Shown here: positions 1 to 7,440 of the stretch, piece after piece
Layout: every line of letters starts with the position of its first letter
Numbering within the stretch: position 1 is the stretch's first letter
Assembly: GCF_024529975.1 (NCBI RefSeq)
Contig: NZ_AP024898.1
Span: 620,001 to 684,000, forward strand
Reading direction: 5' to 3'
Source: Vibrio quintilis
GTDB taxonomy: Bacteria > Pseudomonadota > Gammaproteobacteria > Enterobacterales > Vibrionaceae
Length of the DNA stretch: 64,000 bases
Notes under the pieces: model-generated
Told to the model about the DNA's origin: nothing
What the model saw: the letters and a program-made list of their open reading frames with translations, nothing else
Databases searched by the model: none
Program-made: the position numbers and the translations under genes

Positions 1-1
1 T

Positions 2-619
2 ATGGACATGGGACTGAACCGGGTGGTTAATTTTCCTGTTTACACACTGGGGCCATCCGGCACCAGCAGTGAGTTTGCGTCTCAGTATTTCTGCCGCAGG
101 ATGAACCAGAATTATCAACAGCGCAGACATCGGATCAATCTGATGCCGACCTATGAAGAAGCCCGCGATGAGGTCAAACATCAGCATGGTGTGATGGTGG
201 TGGCGAATGCCTATGCCAGCATTAATAACTTTTATATGGATCCGAACCTCGAACTGCTGGCGACTTTTGTGTTTGATACGCCTTTATACGGGCTGGCGGT
301 GAAACAGGATCTGCCGGACCGGGAACTGCGGATTGCGTCTCATCCGGCGCCGATTCCGCTGATCGAAGAACTGATTCCCGAAGGGGTGCAGGTCAGGGAA
401 ATTATCCGGATGACTTCAACCAGCGCTGCGGCTCAGGCTGTGGTTAATAATGAAGTGGATATGGCACTGACAACCGAGATTGCAGCTGGTCTGCATCAGC
501 TGAAATTTGTTTCCAGAATCCGGCCAATTCATATGTTGTGGTCTGTTTTCGGTTATGGCGTGGATGACGAAGTGAAAAGTGAAGAGAAAAATAAGCAAGA
601 AGGAGAGATCACATGCTGA
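2..619 (+). CDS. BacA/AerD-like prephenate decarboxylase
   Basis: A protein of about 205 residues resembling the non-aromatising prephenate decarboxylases (BacA of bacilysin, AerD of aeruginosin), which turn prephenate into a dihydro-4-hydroxyphenylpyruvate. The sequence shows TLGPSGTSSEFAS near the N-terminus (prephenate-dehydratase-like fold), then FYMDPNLELL, DTPLYGLAV, SHPAPIPLI and TSTSAAA, all of which line up with B. subtilis BacA as I remember it. The length matches BacA (about 204 residues). It is read from the first ATG at the window edge, so an upstream start cannot be excluded. Its stop overlaps the next gene by 7 nt, which indicates translational coupling. Ordinary prephenate dehydratase is less likely because the ACT domain is absent and the match to BacA is closer. 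The enzymatic step is inferred from family resemblance only. Confidence 0.75.
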   Translation: MDMGLNRVVNFPVYTLGPSGTSSEFASQYFCRRMNQNYQQRRHRINLMPTYEEARDEVKHQHGVMVVANAYASINNFYMDPNLELLATFVFDTPLYGLAVKQDLPDRELRIASHPAPIPLIEELIPEGVQVREIIRMTSTSAAAQAVVNNEVDMALTTEIAAGLHQLKFVSRIRPIHMLWSVFGYGVDDEVKSEEKNKQEGEITC

Positions 620-1158
620 AGATGCAAAAGCATACGCTGGAAACCGCTCCTGAACAGAGCTGGAAGTTGCTGCAATGCTCGCTGGATACATTTGGCTTTA
701 TTGTTAATCAGAGTGCTTACATGTCGGAATCTCCGGAATTACTGGATGCTTATCAGTATGTTCATGGCTTGTTTTCCGGTTGCACCCTGACAGAAGAAGA
801 TCGCACCGTTGTCTGGATCACGATGGGTCAGACTTTTCAGTGTGATTATACCGTACATGTTCATCACTATATCGCCCGTCAGCGCAGTGTTTCAGCAGAG
901 CTGCTGCATCAGTTGGATGAAGCACCGGATCAACTGTCGCCCAGACTTGCAGCGTTGCGTGAATTCACCCGTGTGGTGTGTCAGGCTCAGGGGAAAATTC
1001 CACATCAGGCAGCTCTGAAATTTTTGCAGGCAGGTTATACCCGGCGCAACATACTGGAAATTTTTCTCGCGCTGTCGCAGAAACTCTATGGCGCTTTGGT
1101 CAATAGTCTTGCTGATACGCCTGTCGATGAAGTGTTTACCCAGGCTGGCTCAGCCTGA
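613..1158 (+). CDS. AhpD/carboxymuconolactone decarboxylase-like protein
   Basis: A 181-residue all-helical protein of the AhpD/CMD-like superfamily. The central helix carries EEDRTVVWITMGQTFQCDY followed by THVHH-like residues. The family's usual active site is Glu...CxxC...His; here the first Cys is present (QCDY) but the second is replaced by Thr (CxxT), with His residues following. A classical two-cysteine peroxidatic cycle is therefore unlikely and its role may have diverged. It starts inside the end of the decarboxylase gene, preceded by AGGAGAG, and is followed after about 40 bp by the ornithine-cyclodeaminase-family gene. The three probably form one operon and one pathway. Its substrate is unknown. 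Confidence 0.7.
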   Translation: MLKMQKHTLETAPEQSWKLLQCSLDTFGFIVNQSAYMSESPELLDAYQYVHGLFSGCTLTEEDRTVVWITMGQTFQCDYTVHVHHYIARQRSVSAELLHQLDEAPDQLSPRLAALREFTRVVCQAQGKIPHQAALKFLQAGYTRRNILEIFLALSQKLYGALVNSLADTPVDEVFTQAGSA

Positions 1159-1197
1159 TCTTTAAGGTCAACAGACCCTAATCAGAAAGGAAATATT

Positions 1198-2121
1198 ATG
1201 CGTTATTTCGATCGCAGACATGTTGAATCATGTCTGGATATCCCTTTGTGTCTGGAGCTCAGCCAAAAGGCATTTGAATTACATTCTCAGGGGCTGGTGC
1301 AGCAACCAGACAGAACCATCATTGCGTCCGGGGACGGGCGGCTGATGGGCACCATGCCTGCATATATCAGTCGCGGCGACTATGCCGGTTTTGGTCTGAA
1401 AGCGATTCTGGCTGATTTTTCGGTCTCCGAACCACATGAAGGCTGTATTCTTCTTTATGACACTCAGGGCATGGTTGCGGTGGATGCCAGCTCAGTGACC
1501 GAACTGCGCACAGCTGCGGCATCAGCTTGGGCAACCGATTTACTTGCTCCTGAGGGTGCCAGCCAGCTGGCAATTCTGGGCACCGGAATCCAGGCCAGAA
1601 AACATCTGCAGATGATGAAAGCGATTCGCCCGGTTGAGTCCGTCACCATCTGGGGCTGGCGTGAGGCGGGTGTCCGGCGTTTTGCTGATTGGGCACAGAC
1701 AGAAACCGGGATTGAAATCAGGGTTGCAGACACGCCTGCTGAAGCTGTTGCAGAGGCCGATATTATCTGTACTGTGACAGCGTCACGTGAACCTCTTCTC
1801 TCTGCATCTGATCTGCCGGAGAAGTGTCATATTAACGCGGTTGGAGCCTCAGCCATGGGATTTCAGGAGCTGGATGCTGATGTGTATCGTGACTGTGACT
1901 ACTTTCTCGATTCCCGGCTGGCTTCTGCAGCGGCATCTCAATGTTTACAACAGGCAAAAGAGCAAGGATATATTTCCCCGGATGATCAGGGACGGGAAAT
2001 CGGGGAACTTTCCCCGGTACATCCGGTTGAGCTGACCAGCCAGCGAACATTATTTAAATCAATAGGTTTAGCGGTTCAGGATCTGGTGTTTGCCCGGGAG
2101 ATTCTCCGCCTTTCAGCCTGA
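1198..2121 (+). CDS. ornithine cyclodeaminase / mu-crystallin family dehydrogenase
   Basis: A 307-residue NAD(P)-dependent enzyme of the ornithine cyclodeaminase/mu-crystallin family, whose members include ornithine cyclodeaminase, alanine dehydrogenase and various imine or amino-acid dehydrogenases. Visible hallmarks are QPDRTII (substrate-binding Arg), GLKAIL (Lys), TELRTAAASAWA, the Rossmann loop LGTGIQARKH, INAVGAS and the Asp in YFLDSR. AAGGAAAT precedes the ATG. It is the last gene of a three-gene operon after a BacA-like decarboxylase, so it may act on a keto acid or amino acid derived from prephenate; that is inference. It ends 10 bp before a convergent LysR gene. The exact substrate cannot be read from the sequence. 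Confidence 0.8.
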   Translation: MRYFDRRHVESCLDIPLCLELSQKAFELHSQGLVQQPDRTIIASGDGRLMGTMPAYISRGDYAGFGLKAILADFSVSEPHEGCILLYDTQGMVAVDASSVTELRTAAASAWATDLLAPEGASQLAILGTGIQARKHLQMMKAIRPVESVTIWGWREAGVRRFADWAQTETGIEIRVADTPAEAVAEADIICTVTASREPLLSASDLPEKCHINAVGASAMGFQELDADVYRDCDYFLDSRLASAAASQCLQQAKEQGYISPDDQGREIGELSPVHPVELTSQRTLFKSIGLAVQDLVFAREILRLSA

Positions 2122-2131
2122 ACCAGGGTGT

Positions 2132-3037
2132 TTATTTACTGACATCTATTTGACTCTCACTGGCCTGACTGACTTTCAGAATCAGTTGGGCCAGCGTTTT
2201 GATGGCGTCTGTGGCGCGATCATAGTCGGTGTAGATTAAAAACAGAGGAATTGAGCGGACCAGCCCGATATCCAGAGGCAAAGGCCGGAGAACCCCCTGT
2301 GTCAGCTGAGGTTCAATCATGCTTTTCGGCAGCCAGCCGAAGCAGAGTTTGCTGCGGACTGCTTCAATCGCCGCATCGATGGTATTCACAATCCATCTGT
2401 AGCGGGGCAGTTCCATCACTTCACTGGTTCGTTCGTGATTGTTATCCAGATAAACCTGGGTATAACGGTTGATGTCTGCTTCGGTCAGTGATGCTTTTTC
2501 CAGCTGATGTAAAGGATGCTCCGGATGGGCAACTGCGATCAGTTCAATTTCCAGCAGCCTGCTTTTCATCAGCGGGCGGTTATATTGCAGGCCAATGGCC
2601 AGATCGCAGTTTCTCGCATCATCCGGGGTTGTCAGCCGGAGTAATTCTTTCAGTTCAACCTGTGTATAAGGATATTGTTGCTGAAATTCAGCCAGTGCTG
2701 AAAATAATAAAGGCTTGGGATAAAGGCTGTCGACTTCCAGCCTGATTTTTGCCGGTGCCCCGGCATGGAGTGCCCGGGCCTTGCTTTCAATGGTGGCAAA
2801 TTCTTCCATCAGAGGCCGCATATCTTCAAGCAGCGCTGTACCGGTTTTGGTCAGCCGGACTTTTTTTCCGCTTATTTCTATCAGGGTGACGCCCAGCTGT
2901 TCCTGTAGTTTACTGATCGTATAGCTGACGGAGGACTGACTCCGGTGCAGCTGTGTTGCCGCAGCTGTAAAGCCGCCCGCCTGAATCACAGTCTGCAGGA
3001 CGAACCATTGTTCAATTGTTGAGAGATACATAATCAT
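2132..3037 (-). CDS. LysR-family transcriptional regulator
   Basis: A 301-residue LysR-type regulator. The N-terminal winged helix-turn-helix spans about residues 5-65 (AAATQLHRSQSSVSYTISKL) and is followed by the linker helix and a type-2 periplasmic-binding-protein effector domain. Two in-frame ATGs (residues 1 and 3) are possible starts. It is convergent with the three-gene operon to its left and divergent from the carboxylesterase gene to its right, with 171 bp between the two starts, so the esterase is the more likely local target. The effector is unknown. Confidence 0.85.
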   Translation of the reverse strand: MIMYLSTIEQWFVLQTVIQAGGFTAAATQLHRSQSSVSYTISKLQEQLGVTLIEISGKKVRLTKTGTALLEDMRPLMEEFATIESKARALHAGAPAKIRLEVDSLYPKPLLFSALAEFQQQYPYTQVELKELLRLTTPDDARNCDLAIGLQYNRPLMKSRLLEIELIAVAHPEHPLHQLEKASLTEADINRYTQVYLDNNHERTSEVMELPRYRWIVNTIDAAIEAVRSKLCFGWLPKSMIEPQLTQGVLRPLPLDIGLVRSIPLFLIYTDYDRATDAIKTLAQLILKVSQASESQIDVSK

Positions 3038-3208
3038 CGATTTTTTAGATGGTAAAGGCTAAATATTACGTTTATCAATTCATTTATTCAATGATAAAGT
3101 GAGTTTGAAATCTGGCTGTGGCAATCATTACGCGAAAAAGTAAAAACCTGACAGTCGTAACGAATTATTTGCCATGGTCGTTCTGTCTGAGAAGAGAATG
3201 AGGAAAGA

Positions 3209-4753
3209 ATGAAATTCAAGGTCTTACTGATTGGTCTGATGACTTTTTGTTGTGCGGCTTCTGCATTATCAAAGACAAATGAATCCGACGACGCGGTATC
3301 TACTCTTGTAGTCAATACTGCGCTGGGAAAAGTGAAAGGTATTATCGACAATGGCATTGCGGAGTTTCGCAGTGTGCCATACGCAATCAATCCGTTTGAA
3401 GGCGCCAGGCGTTTTCAGGCACCGGAAAAAATCAAACCCTGGGAGGGTGTGCTGGATGCAACAGCATACAAAGCGCCGGTGCCGCAGCCTGACCGGGGCA
3501 AAGAGACGGCTTTACTTGGTGCTCCGGGAGATTTAACCCTGAATATTCTGGCGCCGGTGAAAACAGCCAAGAAACTGCCGGTGATGGTGTGGATTCCCGG
3601 TGGTGCTTTTATTCGTGAGAATGCTTCTGATGCGATGTATCGCGGAGAGAGTTTTGTCCGTGATGGCGTAATTGTTGTTACGGTGAATTACCGGGTGGGA
3701 ATTGATGGGTTTATGCATATTCCGGGAACTCCGGACAACCGCGGGATTCTGGATCAGATTGCGGCGCTGGAGTGGGTTCAGTCTCACATTGCATCATTTG
3801 GCGGTGATCCGCAGCAGGTGACATTGGCCGGGCAGTCGGCCGGGGCTGAATGTGTTGCGATTTTGTCCGGTACTCCGCGTACCAAAGGGCTGTTCCGGAG
3901 TGTCATCATGCAAAGTTCCCCGATTCAGACGGTGACAATGGATCAGGCAAAACAGGTTGCTCAGACCGTTGGCAAGTTGTTGGATATCAAACCAACCGCA
4001 AAGAACCTGTCCGGGACACCATACGTTGATTTGGTGAAGGCTGTGGTTGATACCGGCCGTGCCGTAAAAGACAGGGAAACATGGGGCATGATGTCATGGG
4101 GTGGTACGGCGTTTTTGCCTGTGATTGATCATGCACTGATTGATGGGTCACCCATCGATAATCTGGCACGACACGCCGATCCATCCGTGTCTGTCCTGAT
4201 TGGCAGTACAGAACAGGAGTCCAGACTATATCTGGTACCGAATGATCAGATTGACCATATTCACATGTCAGAATCCTTACAGCTGATTCATGATTTGAAG
4301 ATGAATGATAATGTGTTGAAAATCTATAAGAAAGGCAATCCAACCGTGGGTGATGTACACGCGGCATTGCTGTCTGACTATACATTCAGAATGCCGACTC
4401 AACAGATTGCCGATGCTCTTGTCGCTCATGGACATTCTGTCTGGTTTTATGATTTTGGATGGCATTCTCCGGCGTTTCACAACCGGCTGGGAGCCGCGCA
4501 TTTAGTCGATGTCCCGTTCGCTTTTGATACAACTCAGGCACCCAAATCGAAAGTATTTCTGGGTGATCATCCGCCGCAGTCGCTGGTGAATACCATGCAT
4601 TCGGACTGGGTCCGGTTTATCCGCACAGGTCAGGCCGGATGGTCTGTCTATCAGACGGATCACAGAAAAACGATGCGGTTTGACACCAAATCAGTGCAGG
4701 TGAACGATCCGGATAAAGCCATCCGCCAGTTATGGGAAAGTTATCTGTTTTAA
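3209..4753 (+). CDS. secreted type-B carboxylesterase
   Basis: A 514-residue alpha/beta-hydrolase of the carboxylesterase type B (pNB esterase/cholinesterase) family. It has a signal peptide (MKFKVLLIGLMTFCCAASAL), an oxyanion-hole region around VWIPGGAF, the nucleophile motif GQSAGAE, and a C-terminal GAAHLVDVPFAF block that carries the catalytic His in this family. AGGAAAG lies just upstream of the ATG. The nucleophile elbow is GQSAG rather than the commoner GESAG. It is expected to hydrolyse carboxylic esters in the periplasm or outside the cell; the substrate is unknown. It is divergent from a LysR gene, which may regulate it. Confidence 0.85.
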   Translation: MKFKVLLIGLMTFCCAASALSKTNESDDAVSTLVVNTALGKVKGIIDNGIAEFRSVPYAINPFEGARRFQAPEKIKPWEGVLDATAYKAPVPQPDRGKETALLGAPGDLTLNILAPVKTAKKLPVMVWIPGGAFIRENASDAMYRGESFVRDGVIVVTVNYRVGIDGFMHIPGTPDNRGILDQIAALEWVQSHIASFGGDPQQVTLAGQSAGAECVAILSGTPRTKGLFRSVIMQSSPIQTVTMDQAKQVAQTVGKLLDIKPTAKNLSGTPYVDLVKAVVDTGRAVKDRETWGMMSWGGTAFLPVIDHALIDGSPIDNLARHADPSVSVLIGSTEQESRLYLVPNDQIDHIHMSESLQLIHDLKMNDNVLKIYKKGNPTVGDVHAALLSDYTFRMPTQQIADALVAHGHSVWFYDFGWHSPAFHNRLGAAHLVDVPFAFDTTQAPKSKVFLGDHPPQSLVNTMHSDWVRFIRTGQAGWSVYQTDHRKTMRFDTKSVQVNDPDKAIRQLWESYLF

Positions 4754-4811
4754 GAAAGGGAAGGGATTTATTCCGGGAAGAAGAGTGACGGTGATGAGTC
4801 TGTTTGCAGGG

Positions 4812-4852
4812 TAAAAAAAAGGTGATTCCCCCAGCTGGTCAGGGAATCACCT
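4812..4852 (-). terminator. rho-independent terminator of lamB-malM
   Basis: A perfect 11-bp inverted repeat (AGGTGATTCCC / GGGAATCACCT, positions 4820-4830 and 4842-4852). On the minus strand it is followed by a run of eight T. It lies just downstream of malM and also faces the end of the esterase gene. Confidence 0.85.
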
Positions 4853-4885
4853 GAGTCAATAAACATGACTAATGAAGGAGAAGGT

Positions 4886-5725
4886 TTACCTGGCGGTTTT
4901 TTTGTTGATGGCTTCGATAAACACCCGGCGTGCACCGGGAATGTTAAGGACTTTTGCCTCTTCAAGCAGCGCCAGTGCTTTGTCAATATGGTTGGCTGCA
5001 ACTGCCCGCTGAATCGCATGGTGATAGTAACGGACTGAGTCCCGTTCCGCAGTTCGGGTGAACTGATGCGGTGCTGGCTGTGATATTACCGGCGCCGGAT
5101 GCTGGCGGACCGATTCGGTGGTCACCTGAATGTTGAGTGTGCCCTGATGTGTACGGGAATAATTGATATCTGACACAATCGGTAAGGGCTCACCACTTTC
5201 CATTGCGCGTATTCTGGCCGGATGCGGGATGATAACTTTGTCACCGGTTTTGTCTGCATCCGTATAAACGACCATGTAAGGTGTGTTTTCTGCATTGATT
5301 TGAAACTGACCGGCATAACGGTTCTGGCCGAAAGCATCGGCATAGCGAATGCTAAAATGGTTTAAATCATAAGTTATCTGTGGTTTAAAATGAGCGTCCA
5401 GCAGTATGACTGACGGCGCAAAAACCTGTCCGGCCGACATCAGGCTGTCGATGTGCACCGCGACCTGACCGGATTGCGGCGAAAAGCGAAAAGCACCGAA
5501 ATAAGACTTACCGCCGGGGAAGGACCAGACCGGAGAATTCTGATCAAGTTTTAATCTGACCTGATCGTTTTTGTCGAGTCCGGTCCAGTAAAAACCGGCA
5601 TAGGATGAACAGCAAACCGGCATCTGAGTCAGTGACCGGACGTCTGCATGGTTCTCCGGCGGAAGTCCCTGTGAGCAGCCGCTGATAGTCAGACCCATCA
5701 GGAATGTGCTGAATGCTTTGTTCAT
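4886..5725 (-). CDS. malM: maltose operon periplasmic protein MalM (lipoprotein)
   Basis: A 279-residue envelope protein resembling MalM, the maltose-operon protein encoded behind lamB in enterobacteria and Vibrio. The start carries a lipoprotein signal with lipobox LTISGC (Cys17), so it is probably anchored in the envelope by a lipid. The FPGGKSYFGAFR and PSVILLDAHF blocks fit the family's beta-rich body, and a helical C-terminal tail follows. It sits 68 bp downstream of lamB on the same strand, with a hairpin in between, and is followed by a strong terminator. Its molecular function is not established; expression with lamB is the main clue. Confidence 0.85.
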   Translation of the reverse strand: MNKAFSTFLMGLTISGCSQGLPPENHADVRSLTQMPVCCSSYAGFYWTGLDKNDQVRLKLDQNSPVWSFPGGKSYFGAFRFSPQSGQVAVHIDSLMSAGQVFAPSVILLDAHFKPQITYDLNHFSIRYADAFGQNRYAGQFQINAENTPYMVVYTDADKTGDKVIIPHPARIRAMESGEPLPIVSDINYSRTHQGTLNIQVTTESVRQHPAPVISQPAPHQFTRTAERDSVRYYHHAIQRAVAANHIDKALALLEEAKVLNIPGARRVFIEAINKKTAR

Positions 5726-5760
5726 TTGTATGCCTTGCCCTGTCGTTTCGGTGAATTTGG

Positions 5761-5782
5761 AAGACAGCCTTCAGGCTGTCTT
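5761..5782 (-). promoter_or_regulatory. intercistronic hairpin between lamB and malM
   Basis: A perfect 9-bp stem with a 4-nt loop (AAGACAGCC ttca GGCTGTCTT) between lamB and malM. There is no T-run on the minus strand, so it is more likely an RNA-stabilising or partial-attenuation hairpin that keeps lamB expression above malM than a full terminator. Confidence 0.5.
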
Positions 5783-5793
5783 ATTAAACATAA

Positions 5794-7134
5794 TCAGAAC
5801 CAGATTTCGGCTTCGATACCAAACCGGGTTTCATCATCATTGCCACCGGTTGTCCATGCATAACCGCTGTCACTTGATTTCATGTAACTGATGTAAGGTT
5901 TAATCTGCGGACGGCCCCAGTAATCAGCATTCACTGTGAATACGGGTGCCAGCGTCACAGTATAGAAACTGGTATCTGCATCTTCCCGTCCCCACGTACC
6001 GTCTGCCCCCAGGCTCTCAAGTGCATAGGTCATCACGGCTTCCATGCGGAAATTGTCATTCACTTTATAAGATGGTGTGACGCCCATAATCAAGCGGGAT
6101 AAACCATCTTCAGATCCCCAGACACTGTGTGTTGAGGTGTTATCCAGATCCCAGTAGGTGATTTCTGTACCGATTTGCAGATGATCGGTCACATTGGCAA
6201 CACCGTAAGAAGTCAGGAAAATTGAACGATCATCTTTTTGCCAGTTTCCGCTCCACTGACCAAAGTTCACCCCGCGGTTGGCTGCAACCCCTTTTCCGTA
6301 AGTTATTGCTGTGGTTGACCAGCCATCAAAGCCGTAATAATCACGGCTGTAGGTAATGGCTGCGCCATAGCCTTTTTCCGCGGTTTCGTCTTCATCCACA
6401 TGTTCGCGTGACATGAGCTTCAGATCAAAGTCGAAACGTCCGTCCAGTGCTTCAACACCATAATAATAAAAGTCGGCCGAGGTGACGGTGGTGCTGCGCC
6501 CCTGACTGTCAAGCGTACACTGTTTGGCATTGGCATCACTTTCGCTGCCGGAGAGCTGGCAACTGCCTTCACCCGGGTCTGCGGACATGACGGCAAATCC
6601 GGCATTGTGATATTGAACACCGGCACCAACCCCGGAGGACTGTTTCCAGAACTCTTTGGTAATAATCCCTGACTGGCGGTTCAGATAACGCTGCCCCGCC
6701 CACAGGCTCAGGCCATCGGCAAAATAAGCGAGGTCACCCAGTTCAATATAAGCTTCTTTCAGCTCTAACTGGCCACTTTCAAGGTGGGCTTCGTTACCTG
6801 ATGAAGAAGTATAAAACCCGCGGCCATTACCACCTTCGCTGTTGCCATATTCTGTTTTCAATACATATTTTGACCATGAACCACTATCGTAGTTATGACC
6901 TTTGGTGATGGTGAACTCAACCTGAGTCGGATTACCGGAAAAGGCAGCACCAGCCGCGTGGTAGTCACGACGGTGGTGATAGCTGTCATTCAAAGACAGG
7001 GATTCACCCACATTATATAAAAGATGACCATATCCGTTGACGGTCCATCCTTCAGTGACTTTATTATTTGCAACAGCACTGCCGGCTAACAAAGCGCTTG
7101 ATACTGCAATTGCGATTAAGCTGATTTTTTTCAT
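5794..7134 (-). CDS. lamB: maltoporin LamB
   Basis: A 446-residue outer-membrane maltodextrin channel, the same length as E. coli pre-LamB. It has a clear signal peptide (MKKISLIAIAVSSALLAGSAVA), then the maltoporin N-terminus GWTVNGYGHLLYN, many alternating aromatic beta-strands, and a C-terminal strand ending in Phe (EAEIWF) typical of BAM-inserted porins. CAGGAG lies about 8 nt before the ATG. It is transcribed toward malM. The upstream region towards malT contains several MalT-box-like sequences. Confidence 0.95.
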   Translation of the reverse strand: MKKISLIAIAVSSALLAGSAVANNKVTEGWTVNGYGHLLYNVGESLSLNDSYHHRRDYHAAGAAFSGNPTQVEFTITKGHNYDSGSWSKYVLKTEYGNSEGGNGRGFYTSSSGNEAHLESGQLELKEAYIELGDLAYFADGLSLWAGQRYLNRQSGIITKEFWKQSSGVGAGVQYHNAGFAVMSADPGEGSCQLSGSESDANAKQCTLDSQGRSTTVTSADFYYYGVEALDGRFDFDLKLMSREHVDEDETAEKGYGAAITYSRDYYGFDGWSTTAITYGKGVAANRGVNFGQWSGNWQKDDRSIFLTSYGVANVTDHLQIGTEITYWDLDNTSTHSVWGSEDGLSRLIMGVTPSYKVNDNFRMEAVMTYALESLGADGTWGREDADTSFYTVTLAPVFTVNADYWGRPQIKPYISYMKSSDSGYAWTTGGNDDETRFGIEAEIWF

Positions 7135-7288
7135 CGTGTTAGCTCCTGAACGATTTTATTATTTTTAATTCTTCTTCCGGCATAAAAACCGGTAAATTCC
7201 GTTGGCCGGAAAAAGGTAAGGCCGGAATGAGAAGGTTCCATCCGGTTTGTTTCACGTGGCTTATCGTATGAAAATTAATGAAAAGTGA

Positions 7289-7421
7289 CTTCCTCCACAG
7301 CGAAAAAAAATCCGGGGGAGTGGTCAGGCGTAGATGGAGTGAATGTTGTTATGAATTGCCGGTCTGATCACTGATTCAGGGAGGAGGTGAGAGAAAGGAG
7401 TGACTCCTCCCAACCGGGAGG
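7289..7421. promoter_or_regulatory. cluster of candidate MalT boxes upstream of lamB
   Basis: The 306-bp gap between malT and lamB has several matches to the remembered MalT-box consensus GGGGA(T/G)GAGG: AGGGAGGAGG (7378-7387, 9 of 10), the reverse-strand TGGGAGGAGT (7403-7412), GTGGAGGAAG on the reverse strand near 7290-7299, and GGGGGAGTGG near 7314-7323. The 7379-7411 pair is arranged as an inverted repeat (GGGAGGAG / CTCCTCCC). These would activate lamB-malM. No strong terminator for malT is visible here, and the same inverted repeats could form hairpins in malT mRNA. Confidence 0.6.
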
Positions 7422-7440
7422 CGTCAGAGCTCAGCAGGCC

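Noticed and set aside
7378..7421. Hairpins after malT as a rho-independent terminator
   Set aside because: The inverted repeats have no T-run on the minus strand and match MalT boxes, so control sites are the better reading.
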